Assembly: GCA_964007875.1 (NCBI GenBank)
Contig: CAXGAH010000009.1
Span: forward strand, 10,399-74,398
From: UBA1275 sp002323515
Lineage (GTDB): Bacteria > Bacteroidota > Rhodothermia > Balneolales > Balneolaceae
Direction: 5' to 3'
Length of the DNA stretch: 64,000 bases
The position numbers and the translations under genes were made by a program. Positions 44,897 through 54,500 of this stretch are shown here, one piece after another (positions within the stretch are counted from its first letter, which is position 1; the number at the start of each line of letters is the position of its first letter). The notes under the pieces are model-generated. The model was not told the DNA's origin. It saw nothing but the letters and a program-made list of their open reading frames with translations, and did not search any database.

Positions 44897-46246
44897 TTAA
44901 AAGAGCATCCCAGTAGAAAAAAAGATCCCGTAGCCTTCCTCTGAAAATCCAAGGTCGACCCGTAAAATAAAATCAGGTGAAAACAAAGACATAAGGCCAC
45001 CAAAACCAGCGGTATATCGTAAATCAACAAACCAATCGCCATTGGCGATAGTTCCGTCGGTATACGATCCGGAATCCATAAATAGGGTGCCTCCAATTTT
45101 TATTCTATAGTTGATGGATTCAAATAGCCATGTTCGTAGTTCTGTGTTTGTAGCCCAAAATTGAGGCGCCAAGAATCGATTATCGACGTAGCCCCTCAGG
45201 AATTCCTCTCCACCTAACGATGGATAACTCCAATAGGGCGTATTCGCGTTAGAATTGCTCCACTGATAGCTTACCCTTTGGGCAAAAACAATAGGGAGAA
45301 TGAGTTTAAACTCTTGGTAAAATCGGGTATCACTTAGGAATAATATTTGAGTAAAATCACTTAGTATCGATTTCAAACTCGCTTTAACCTGTTGCTTTAA
45401 ATACCAACCTTGCCGAGGATAAAATTCACTATCACGAGTATCTATTAACCCACCTAATCCTAACCAAAATCCATAGGCGCCTGCATACCCTGTGGGCTTT
45501 TCTAGCATGATTAACTGCGTATCATCATTGTTCCAAGGGGTTTTGTATTGAAAATCTGTACTTAAAAATCCATATAAATTGTTGAATAGAGCCTCGTTCT
45601 TATGAGCTAGATTTTTGGTGCTAATTCTGTACTCGAGATTTACTTTGATCGTGAAAGACTGGTATTCGAAACGTTTTGGGTTTTTTTGTAAGTCGAGCCG
45701 TTGATCAGTTAACACCCCATAATATTGGTCTTCCAGAAAACGGTTGCCGACTAGGTTCACTACTAATCTATCCATACAGTTAAAGCTACAAGGTTGATCT
45801 AGGAAAAAATTAAAGCCTGCTAATCCTTTAGTAGATGCCAATGCGGTACCTGCGATATTTTGCTTAAATGGATCTTGTTGACTGTAGGTTAATTTACTCC
45901 AAATTAAGCCACCTGCTAGGCCAATATCTGTGCTGTATGACAGGGCGGGGATTAAGCCGGTAACCGTTGAATCGACTAGTAGTGAGTCCCTATTTGTTCC
46001 TATTGAATTGGGGAGCGATGGTTTAAAGTCAACATCGTTAATGAAATGGATTGGATCAGTATGCTGAACAGCTTTAATACTTACCGGAAGACTTGCATAA
46101 ACAACGGAGATGCACGAACAAAGGTATAGTAAAAAAAAAGCTAGCAATGGCACTCGCGTGCCCAAACTAGCTTTATAATTATGTTGATTTAAACTAATGG
46201 GCTCATATGAACAAAAGGCGTCCAGATGAACTCTCTGGAACGCCAT
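44897..46246 (-). CDS. BamA/TamA-like outer-membrane barrel (Bac_surface_Ag)
   Basis: About 450 residues. The C-terminal half is the bacterial surface antigen barrel: GLIDTRDSEFYPRQGWYLKQQV, YPSLGGEEFLRGYVDNRF, MDSGSYTDG and alternating barrel strands up to the last phenylalanine. No POTRA domain is present, so it is a stand-alone barrel. The start is uncertain: ATG at 46246 gives an odd hydrophilic N terminus before the signal peptide VPLLAFFLLYLCSCISVVYA, and non-ATG starts (GTG 46153, TTG 46165) would lie within a terminator-like hairpin. The gene follows nhaD. Confidence 0.75.
   Translation of the reverse strand: MAFQRVHLDAFCSYEPISLNQHNYKASLGTRVPLLAFFLLYLCSCISVVYASLPVSIKAVQHTDPIHFINDVDFKPSLPNSIGTNRDSLLVDSTVTGLIPALSYSTDIGLAGGLIWSKLTYSQQDPFKQNIAGTALASTKGLAGFNFFLDQPCSFNCMDRLVVNLVGNRFLEDQYYGVLTDQRLDLQKNPKRFEYQSFTIKVNLEYRISTKNLAHKNEALFNNLYGFLSTDFQYKTPWNNDDTQLIMLEKPTGYAGAYGFWLGLGGLIDTRDSEFYPRQGWYLKQQVKASLKSILSDFTQILFLSDTRFYQEFKLILPIVFAQRVSYQWSNSNANTPYWSYPSLGGEEFLRGYVDNRFLAPQFWATNTELRTWLFESINYRIKIGGTLFMDSGSYTDGTIANGDWFVDLRYTAGFGGLMSLFSPDFILRVDLGFSEEGYGIFFSTGMLF
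46131..46174 (-). terminator. Terminator-like hairpin inside the barrel-protein 5' end
   Basis: Read on the minus strand, AAAGCTAG (46174-46167) pairs with CTAGCTTT (46144-46137), and an inner GGCAC/GTGCC stem with a GCGA loop adds to it. It is followed at once by nine U residues (plus-strand A 46131-46139). It sits about 80 bp beyond the nhaD stop but within the open frame of the barrel protein. It may end nhaD transcription or attenuate the barrel gene. Confidence 0.65.
46213..46246 (-). terminator. Hairpin directly after nhaD
   Basis: On the minus strand GGCGT-T-CCAGA pairs with TCTGG-A-CGCC, with a 7-nt loop, and is followed by TTTTGTT. It starts about 12 bp after the nhaD stop. It probably ends nhaD, in tandem with the stronger hairpin further along. 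Confidence 0.55.
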
Positions 46247-46256
46247 TTTTGATGAT

Positions 46257-47690
46257 TTAGATAAAAATAAAAGTAACAAGTAAATAGATTGGGAGTAAAA
46301 TTATTGAAGCCCAAACCAAGTAACCACCAAAGCTTGGCATGTTAACGCCGTTTTGTTCAGCAATGGATTTAACCATAAAATTAGGAGCATTACCAATATA
46401 ACTCATAGCCCCAAAGAATACAGCACCAGAAGAAATGGCCATAAGTGTTTGACTCATTTCATTCATAAGCATTTGGGCATCACCTCCAGCGGCATTAAAG
46501 AATACCAAATAGGTAGGTGCGTTGTCTAAAAAGGCAGATAAAATGCCTGTAATCCAGAAAAACATGGCATTAATAGGTTCACCATTGGCGTCAAATACGG
46601 CGTTATTTATAAAAGTAAGTGTACCTTCTCCTACATTGGCTGCCTTAAGCATAGATATGGGGGCAATAATAGTAATGAAAATACCCGCAAACAGTTTCCC
46701 CACTTCTTGTATTGGAAACCAATTAAATCCGTTAGCAACTCTGCTTTCTTTGGTAGTGACTTTTAAACTAAGCAAAGTCAATCCAAGCAACACCAAATCA
46801 CGGATTATATTTTCGTAATCTACAGTAATGTGATAAATGTCAACTGTCCCTAAGGAAGCTATACCTGAGAATAATACAGCTCCTATCACACCTAGAATAA
46901 GGACTAAATTAATGCTGCCTTCAATGCCAAAAGCTTCCTTATTGTCTTCTAATGGTGGTGTATTTGTTTCTTTTTTATAAAAATAAGTATCTACGAAATA
47001 AAATACTATAAGTAATAGAATTACTACAAACAACATTTCAACGATTAAATTGGTAGTGGTCCAGAAAAAACCAACTCCCTGAAGAAATCCAAGAAACAAT
47101 GGTGGGTCACCAAGAGGTGTTAAAGCGCCACCTATGTTAGCTACCAAGAAAATGAAAAAAATGACCACATGTTTCTTGGAAGAACGCCATTCATTTGCTC
47201 GTAATAATGGTCTAATTAACAGCATAGCGGCTCCCGTTGTACCCATCCAGCTAGCTAACAATGTACCTATAACTAGGAAGCCTATGTTTACGATAGGGCT
47301 ACCTTGAAAGGAACCCTTAATTCGAACACCACCAGAAATGGTGAAAAGGGCTAACAAAAGGATGATAAAAGGGATGTATTCTAATAAATAGGCATGTAAG
47401 ACTTCGTAGAGTGTAGCTGAAAAACCAAAGAAAATGGTCATAGGCACTAGAAGTAATAGTGCCCAAAAAGCGGACACCTTGCCAAAGTTTTCATGCCACC
47501 AGTGTTCATTTACCAACGGAAAAATAGCTATGGATAATAAAATACCAGCAAAGGGTAGGGTCCATAATAATCCTAGACCACCTCCACTAATGCCATAACC
47601 TTCAGCGGCTAAAATAGTTGACCAAGGGCTAATTATCAGAAGGAAGATAAAAATTGATGCTCTCTTGAATAAGGGCGTAAATAACTTCAT
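46257..47690 (-). CDS. nhaD: NhaD-type sodium/proton antiporter
   Basis: 477 residues, about 13 transmembrane helices, IT superfamily. The family motifs are recognisable: FLVANIGGALTPLGDPPLF near residue 184 and SAFLDNAPTYLVFFNAAGG near 395, which carry the ion-binding residues. The C-terminal end holds a second AMSYIGNAPNFMVKSIAEQ. Exports Na+ or Li+ under alkaline saline conditions. It is convergent with nothing and overlaps no gene once the barrel start is set at 46246. Promoter region lies in 47691-47909. Confidence 0.92.
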   Translation of the reverse strand: MKLFTPLFKRASIFIFLLIISPWSTILAAEGYGISGGGLGLLWTLPFAGILLSIAIFPLVNEHWWHENFGKVSAFWALLLLVPMTIFFGFSATLYEVLHAYLLEYIPFIILLLALFTISGGVRIKGSFQGSPIVNIGFLVIGTLLASWMGTTGAAMLLIRPLLRANEWRSSKKHVVIFFIFLVANIGGALTPLGDPPLFLGFLQGVGFFWTTTNLIVEMLFVVILLLIVFYFVDTYFYKKETNTPPLEDNKEAFGIEGSINLVLILGVIGAVLFSGIASLGTVDIYHITVDYENIIRDLVLLGLTLLSLKVTTKESRVANGFNWFPIQEVGKLFAGIFITIIAPISMLKAANVGEGTLTFINNAVFDANGEPINAMFFWITGILSAFLDNAPTYLVFFNAAGGDAQMLMNEMSQTLMAISSGAVFFGAMSYIGNAPNFMVKSIAEQNGVNMPSFGGYLVWASIILLPIYLLVTFIFI

Positions 47691-47909
47691 ATAAATAGTA
47701 CGTGTTATGTTTGGGGTTTAACATGTAAATTGTACAACACATGCAAAGATAAGATAACTGAATAATTTTCTATGAGGAAAATGAAAGTCATTTCACTCAT
47801 AAAAATAGCCCAAACCCTAATATGTTAAAAATATATGTAATTTAAATTATCTTCGGGCTACCAATCTATCAGTAAAATATTATCGGAGAAAATACTAAAT
47901 ACTTAGAAA

Positions 47910-48200
47910 ATGTTAAAAGTACTGACTGTGAAAGAAATCATAGAAAAATTAGATGATTCAGAAAAATGGATCATAAATACACAAGAGTTACAGCGAGTAT
48001 GGATTTTTGCCAACTTTCAGGAAGCTATGTCTTTTATACTGAGGGTAGCTTTTCTAGCGGAGCAACATAATCATCATCCAGTTATAAAAAATGTATACAG
48101 CAGGGTAGAATTACAATTAAATACCCATGATGCCGATAATCAAGTCACTAAGCTGGATATTGCCTTAGCCAACAGTATTAATCAAATTGGTTTTGGGTAA
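47910..48200 (+). CDS. Pterin-4a-carbinolamine dehydratase
   Basis: Recycles the pterin cofactor of aromatic amino-acid hydroxylases. 96 residues, the family norm. Core motif AEQHNHHPVIKNVYSRVELQL contains the HHP catalytic histidines, followed by THDADNQVTKLDIALA. Located 90 bp before rpsF; no phenylalanine hydroxylase in the window. Confidence 0.9.
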   Translation: MLKVLTVKEIIEKLDDSEKWIINTQELQRVWIFANFQEAMSFILRVAFLAEQHNHHPVIKNVYSRVELQLNTHDADNQVTKLDIALANSINQIGFG

Positions 48201-48328
48201 GAATAAAATACCTTGATTGTGATGATAATTAGCAGAAAAAACGCTATCTTTATAATTCTGTTATCTAGATGATTGCTTAATCATACAAGATGACTGTTTT
48301 CGAAACTGAAAACATCCAAAGTAAACTT

Positions 48329-48709
48329 ATGAATGCATACTACGAATTAACTTATATCATCAGTCCTGTATTAGAGGACGAACAATATCCAGCTGTAATT
48401 CAGCGGATAAACGACTTAATCACTTCCAAAGGTGGAACAGTAGAGGAAGTCGAGGAATGGGGCCTTCGCAAGTTTGCCTATGAAATGGATAAGAAACAAA
48501 CTGGATTCTACGTAAACCTATATTTCGAAGGACCAGCCGCCGCTATCGAATCTATTGAGCGAGCTATGCGGATAGACGATGAGATCATGCGATACCTAAC
48601 GTTAAAATATGATGCTAAAATGAAGCGTCATAAAGAGTTGGTTAAAAAAAATGCTGTACCCGAAGTCTTCCCTGTGATTGTTGAAGACGATTCAGAAGAA
48701 GATAAATAA
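48329..48709 (+). CDS. rpsF: 30S ribosomal protein bS6
   Basis: Partner of bS18 on the 30S platform. 126 residues from ATG 48329, where MNAYYELTYIISPVL matches the family start. The frame is open from an ATG at 48290, adding 13 residues not seen in relatives, and a small hairpin GTTTTC/GAAAAC (48296-48313) lies in between. Body GGTVEEVEEWGLRKFAYEMDKK is typical. First gene of an rpsF-rpsR-rplI operon. Confidence 0.95.
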   Translation: MNAYYELTYIISPVLEDEQYPAVIQRINDLITSKGGTVEEVEEWGLRKFAYEMDKKQTGFYVNLYFEGPAAAIESIERAMRIDDEIMRYLTLKYDAKMKRHKELVKKNAVPEVFPVIVEDDSEEDK

Positions 48710-48733
48710 TAACCATTTTTAAATTAGACCATC

Positions 48734-48985
48734 ATGATTAAGAATCCATCGCATCCTAAAAAAAGTGTTAGAAAAGTTAAGCAGTGTAAATTCACCGAAG
48801 CAGGTCTAGAGTACATCGATTACAAAGATGTGGAAACGCTCCAGCGATTTACTAACGATCAGGGTAAGATATTACCAAGAAGAGTAACTGGTACCAGCGC
48901 GAAACACCAGCGACAACTTACCACCGCAATTAAAAGAGCACGTTTTTTAGGTCTTATGCCATACGTTGCTGAAAACCTTCGATAA
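48734..48985 (+). CDS. rpsR: 30S ribosomal protein bS18
   Basis: 83 residues. Contains the conserved KQCKFTEAGLEYIDYKDVETLQRFTNDQGKILPRR and the bS18 core TGTSAKHQRQLTTAIKRARFLGLMPY. The N terminus is the longer Bacteroidota form. It lies 24 bp after rpsF and 14 bp before rplI. Confidence 0.97.
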   Translation: MIKNPSHPKKSVRKVKQCKFTEAGLEYIDYKDVETLQRFTNDQGKILPRRVTGTSAKHQRQLTTAIKRARFLGLMPYVAENLR

Positions 48986-48999
48986 AAAATTTAAGTCAT

Positions 49000-49446
49000 A
49001 TGAAAGTTATTTTAACTCAAGATGTAGAAAAACTAGGTCAATCAGGCAAGTTAGTCACTGTAAAAGACGGCTATGGACGCAATTTCCTCATTCCTAGTGG
49101 TAAGGCTGTACTAGCAACTAAAGGATCTATTGCTGAAGTTGAGCTAATGCAGAAAAGAGCAGCAAAAAAAGCTGAAATCGATGTTCAAGAGGCCAAAGAA
49201 TTGGCTCAAAAGCTTGAGTCCAGTAATCTAACCATCGCAGTTATCACAGGTGAAGACGATAAAATTCACGGAACGGTAACTAATGTGCAAATAGCAGATT
49301 CATTGATGGAAAAAGGAATTGAAATCGACCGCCGATCTATTACAATAGATATGGATGTTAAGACTCTAGGCGAATATACGGCGACCATACACCTACTCGG
49401 TGAACTGAAGCCACAACTCAAATTCTGGGTAGTAAAAGCCGACTAA
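49000..49446 (+). CDS. rplI: 50S ribosomal protein bL9
   Basis: 148 residues: compact N domain MKVILTQDVEKLGQSGKLVTVKDGYGRNFLIPSGKA, long connecting helix, C domain ending KPQLKFWVV. Last gene of the rpsF-rpsR-rplI operon, followed by a strong terminator. Confidence 0.97.
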   Translation: MKVILTQDVEKLGQSGKLVTVKDGYGRNFLIPSGKAVLATKGSIAEVELMQKRAAKKAEIDVQEAKELAQKLESSNLTIAVITGEDDKIHGTVTNVQIADSLMEKGIEIDRRSITIDMDVKTLGEYTATIHLLGELKPQLKFWVVKAD

Positions 49447-49454
49447 TTGGAACG

Positions 49455-49489
49455 CACATTACACCTTTATATTAATGTGGTTTTTTTTT
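49455..49489 (+). terminator. Terminator after rplI
   Basis: CACATTA (49455-49461) pairs with TAATGTG (49473-49479) around an 11-nt loop, followed by nine T residues. Confidence 0.85.
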
Positions 49490-49616
49490 AAAGAGGTAGC
49501 GTTTTTGTGCTCTTCACGTCATTATATCGTACCTTAAAGATGTATTTGCTGGTTCAAGCGAAAATGCTACGAAACTTCATTTTCAACCATGCACTATCAA
49601 GGAAAAGACTACTAAA

Positions 49617-51524
49617 ATGGTAAAACAGTTTGGCTTATGGACTCTGCTCATAGGGATGGTACTCTCTAGTAGTTTATTTGCCCAAATACCAGACCCTGTA
49701 CAATTTAGTGTAGTCAGCATACCTGACACGATTCTGGCAGGTGAGAGTTTTGAGGTTGAGTTAAATGCAAGCATAGAGGGAGACTGGCATTTGTATTCGG
49801 TCTTAAATGATCCGGAGGCTGGACCTTTTCCCACTCGTTTTAGTGCTAAATCGCCAAATTTTTTCTTAACAGAGAAGGTCAGAGAGTCTGAAGCGGATAT
49901 TGAATTTGATTCCAATTTTGAAACAGATTTAGGCTGGCATAGTTCTTTTGCTCAATTTACCCTGCCGGTTAGCTTATATACATCTAAACTAGGTACTCAA
50001 ATTCTGGCCATTGAAGCTTTCTATCAGGTATGTGATGACAGAGTATGCCTTCCTCCGACCTCGAAGTCAATAATCACCACGGTTTTTGTGGCGGGTGTGG
50101 CAGATAATCCACTACCCGAGGCTAGACGCTCACCAGATACTCAAATAAGTCAAGCTAATGCTGGCTCCAATTCGGCTAATGATGAGGGTATATTCTCCTT
50201 TCTTTGGATTGCCATTTTGGCTGGATTTGCTGCTTTATTGACTCCATGTGTGTTTCCTATGATTCCTTTGACCGTTTCATATTTTGCCAAACAGGATGAG
50301 TCTAAACGTGGAGTAAGTAGTGCTGTAATTTTTGGCTTAGCAATTGTAGCTACTTTTACTCTCATAGGTATGTTATTGGCTGCCTTGGTCGGTGTTTCTG
50401 GGGCACAAAATTTTGCATCAAACCCTTTTGTGAATTTTTTTATAGCTGCAGTACTTATTGGCTTTGCCTTAAGCTTACTGGGTATGTATGAGTTACAGTT
50501 ACCGTATCAACTCACCAATTTTTTAAATAAGAAGAGCAATGAAAATTCTGGTATTGCTGGTATTTTATTCATGGCAATGACCATAAGTGCCGTATCATTT
50601 TCATGTACGGCGCCATTTGTGGGGGCAGTATTTGCAGCTACCACCGGTGGTGATTGGTTCTTCCCTATCATCGGGATGATTGGTTTTTCGGCAGCTTTCG
50701 CTAGTCCATTCGTTCTCTTTGCACTATTTCCCAATTTGCTGAATGCACTGCCTAAAAGTGGATCATGGATGAATATGGTAAAAGTACTTTTGGGCTTTAT
50801 TGAATTGGCCGCTGCGGTAAAATTTCTATCAAATGTCGATTTGGTAATGGGTTGGGCTTGGATAAGTCGACCTTTTGCTATTGCTTTATGGATGGCTATT
50901 TTTCTGATTGCAACCTTCTATATATTAGGGTTCTTTGCTTTAAAAAATGAAGAAAAACCCAGCGCTATTGGAGCAGGAAGAGTTGTGTTAAGTCTTCCTT
51001 TTCTACTATTCAGTTTGTATTTAATTCCAGGCTTATTGGGTTCCTCCTTAGGTATATGGGATGCTTGGTTGCCACCCAAACAGGCAACCGATGTAAGTGT
51101 AGTAAGTACCCTTGCCTTAATGAGCGCAACATCCTCGGGGACCTCTGCTGATAAGGGATGGTTGAACAGCTATGAACAAGCTATTGAAGAAGCGAAAGCT
51201 GAAAATAGGGCTGTTTTTATTGATTTCACAGGTTATACCTGTACCAACTGCCGTGCGATGGAGAGTAATGTTTTTCCCTTGGCGAGTGTACAAGAACGTT
51301 TTGGACAAATGAAGCTTCTTAAATTGTACACCGATGGGGGGACAAATGCCCAAGGTAACCAGCAACTTCAGTTCAAGCTAACGGGTAATGTAGCCTTGCC
51401 TACCTACGTAATTCTCGATCCATCGAATGAGCAAGTGCTTGCCCAAGAGTTAGGATATGTGAGTGAACAGAAGTTTGTTGGGTTCCTAGATCAAGGATTG
51501 CAACGTTTTAATGGGGTTGATTAG
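49617..51524 (+). CDS. dsbD: DsbD-like thiol:disulfide interchange protein
   Basis: Carries electrons across the inner membrane to periplasmic thiol proteins. 635 residues in three parts: signal peptide (cleaved after LFAQ) with a DsbD-alpha-like immunoglobulin domain to about 170, a CcdA-like membrane core of eight helices (about 195-450) with single conserved cysteines in LLTPCVFPMIP and AVSFSCTAPFVG, and a C-terminal thioredoxin with C542 and C545 in YTCTNCRAME. The Bacteroidota form of DsbD; partners not in the window. Confidence 0.93.
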   Translation: MVKQFGLWTLLIGMVLSSSLFAQIPDPVQFSVVSIPDTILAGESFEVELNASIEGDWHLYSVLNDPEAGPFPTRFSAKSPNFFLTEKVRESEADIEFDSNFETDLGWHSSFAQFTLPVSLYTSKLGTQILAIEAFYQVCDDRVCLPPTSKSIITTVFVAGVADNPLPEARRSPDTQISQANAGSNSANDEGIFSFLWIAILAGFAALLTPCVFPMIPLTVSYFAKQDESKRGVSSAVIFGLAIVATFTLIGMLLAALVGVSGAQNFASNPFVNFFIAAVLIGFALSLLGMYELQLPYQLTNFLNKKSNENSGIAGILFMAMTISAVSFSCTAPFVGAVFAATTGGDWFFPIIGMIGFSAAFASPFVLFALFPNLLNALPKSGSWMNMVKVLLGFIELAAAVKFLSNVDLVMGWAWISRPFAIALWMAIFLIATFYILGFFALKNEEKPSAIGAGRVVLSLPFLLFSLYLIPGLLGSSLGIWDAWLPPKQATDVSVVSTLALMSATSSGTSADKGWLNSYEQAIEEAKAENRAVFIDFTGYTCTNCRAMESNVFPLASVQERFGQMKLLKLYTDGGTNAQGNQQLQFKLTGNVALPTYVILDPSNEQVLAQELGYVSEQKFVGFLDQGLQRFNGVD

Positions 51525-51580
51525 GGATTAAATCGCTACTAATTATATTTACCTGACAGGTTCTTACATTTGTAGTGTTT

Positions 51581-54500
51581 ATGTCTACCATCCCAACGTT
51601 ATCAAAATTTACCTGCGCTCGCTTGCCCTTGCGTAACGCGACCTTGGTGGTTTTTTTTTGGGGTGTACTTTTACTAGCTATGGTATCGGGTTCTACTCGT
51701 GCCTCTAGTATCGGATTTATGGGTGAAATTGTTTATGCATATAACTCACAAAAAAATGAATCTGTCAACCAGTTCGCATTCAATTCAGATACTCTTCTGG
51801 TAGTAAATTTTAATGTGGATGATCGCCTAAATATTCAATTAGGTGTTATCCACAGCCGGTTATCGGTGTTTTATCGTTTAGCTAGTGATATTTCTATAAA
51901 GCCGGATTCCGATAAGGATATTGAAAATGGATGGTCCATACTGCCTAATTCATACTGGAAATGGAATCCTAGTAGTGGTGATTGGTTGATGACTACCTCT
52001 GCAAAGGCAACCGTTGCGTTTCCAATCGATTTGGCCTTTATTTACCAACGAAGTACGGTAGAACCAGTCCTAAATCATCAAAACATTAGGGATAAGATTC
52101 AGCAGCAGCTTGATCTAAGTACAGCTCAGGAAACTGAACCTTTCCAATTAGAACAATCGGGACGGATAACAAGAGGAATTGTAACAGGTTCTAATCAGCA
52201 GATTAGTCTTGAAAGTGGACTAGATATTCAGTTAACAGGGACCATAGGTAATGAAACACAACTCTCGGCTATTTTAACCGACAGAAATATCCCATTTCAA
52301 CCTGACGGAACTACTCAAAGCATTAGGGAATTTGACCAATTAATCATACAAATCACCCATCCTAATCATGCTCTCAAAATGGGTGATGTGGATGTAAGCA
52401 TGAGTGGGGCACCCACGCACCGCTTAAATCGTAGAATACAAGGTGTCTACGCTGAACAATCACTCTTCTCAAAAAAAGGTGCGGAAAGTAGGATTGCATC
52501 ATTGGCATCCCAAACAAGAGGAGTGTACACCAATGAGCAAATCAGCCCAGTAGAAGGGGTGCAGGGTCCGTACAGATTACAAGGTGCCTCAAGCAGTCCA
52601 TTCACTATTATATTGGCTGGAACCGAAAAAGTATACCTAGATGGAGAGCTCTTGAAAAGGGGTATTGATCAGGATTATATCATTGATTACTCGTTGGGTG
52701 TAATAAATTTTAGTTCACAACAGTTAATTCGTAATGAGAGTAGAATTTTTGTCGAATATGAATATGTTGAGAATGGTTTCAATCGTAGTCTCTTGGCCTC
52801 TGAGGTAGCATATATCTCCCCGGATAAGCGTTTTACCTTTAATTCCATGGTGAGTAGAGAAGCTGATAATAATGGTATTCTAGCTCAGGATTTATTGACG
52901 GAATCAGAAATTCAGCAATTGAAAACCGTGGGTGATCAGACGACAATTGGCATAGATTCAGGCCGCCCATGGTCAGGGAATCTAGATCGATCTAGGGCGT
53001 ACATACGAGTGGATACACTTTGGAATGATCAGATGTATACAATTTATAAGAAGGCAAACGACTCTGAAATACCCCAAAGCGAATTAGTTCAGGTGCAATT
53101 TACCCGAATAGGGGCTAATGAAGGCGAATATAAGCGTCTAGAAACAGGATTGAATGTGCCAATCTATGAGTGGGTAGGTGAAAATAGCGGTGATTTTACC
53201 TCAGAATTCGAACTGCCGACACCCATGGCTCATCAAGTTGTTTCTTTTGAGGGAAGTTATGCTCTTCAAGAAAATGTTCGATTGTCCGGAAATTGGTCGT
53301 TAAGCTCGTTTGATGTAAACCGATATTCAGCCAAAGACAATGAAGATAATATAGGCTTGGCATATCAGGCCGAAGTGGAATGGGGTAGCAACATTTTAGG
53401 TGCAGATCAATCACGAGTTCGTGGTTATATGCGGAAAGTGGATGCTCGATACCAAGGTACTGAACGAATCAGGGAGGTTGAATATCAGCGGCTGTTTGAT
53501 GTAGATGCATCAATAATTGAGGAGCAAGTTTTTGGAGGGGAATGGGAGTGGCAACAAAGTGAAAAAGAGATCCAGCTTGGTCTTATCCATTTTAGAGCGG
53601 GTTCAGAAGAGCGGATCAGACAAACTAGTGCCCTTCGAATGGGTACTTCTGAAAGAGTTTCGCTGGTTTACCAGCAAGATTTTGTAAGAAGAATGAGTTC
53701 TGTGGGTGGAATGGGATATTGGTTTAGGCAAAAGGGTACGGTGGGGCTTCCACTGAAAAGGGTGTCGGAGCTTAGTCCCCCCAGCATGATTATAGGTATA
53801 GATTTTGAGCAGGAGGACCAGCGACGGAGAAGGGTGGGTTCTGACTCATTGATTTCGCCCAGTCAACGATTTTGGAGTGTAGGTCCAAGTATTACGGGCC
53901 AGCATACTAAATGGGATTGGAAGGCTTCATGGATGCTTAGGGAAGAAGACTATAGTTATGATGGTATGTGGGCTCCCAATAGTTCTGCAATTGAACAACG
54001 CTACCAGGTAAATTGGCGCGCTAATGAGCATATCTGGGGAAAGCAAGAAATACATTTTCGAACTAGAAATAGCTCAACAAGACCAGCTGCTGAACCCTTT
54101 GAGCAAGATGGCGTGCAAGAAGGGTACCTGTCCCAAAAAAATATTGGGATGGTTATTGGATCTCAGTTAGAATGGGGTCAAATAGACCAAAATGGAAAAG
54201 TATTTTGGGATTACGATGCATCCACTCGACGGCGCAGTAATTTTCAAGAAATATATGTGTACGTAGGCCCAGAATTGGGTCAGTATGTTTGGATCGATGA
54301 TAATCAAGATCGATTACAACAGATTATAGAATTTTATCCCGAATTAAGCTTAAATGAGGGCGAGTATATAAAGCGTTTACTCCCAGGAGATGACTATCAA
54401 TCACTCATTCAGGTAAACACCAGGTTGCGGTACAGTTGGATGCCTTTTGAAAGACATTTATCAAATAGGCCTCTTTGGCAGGCTCTTCAGCTAAAAGTAG

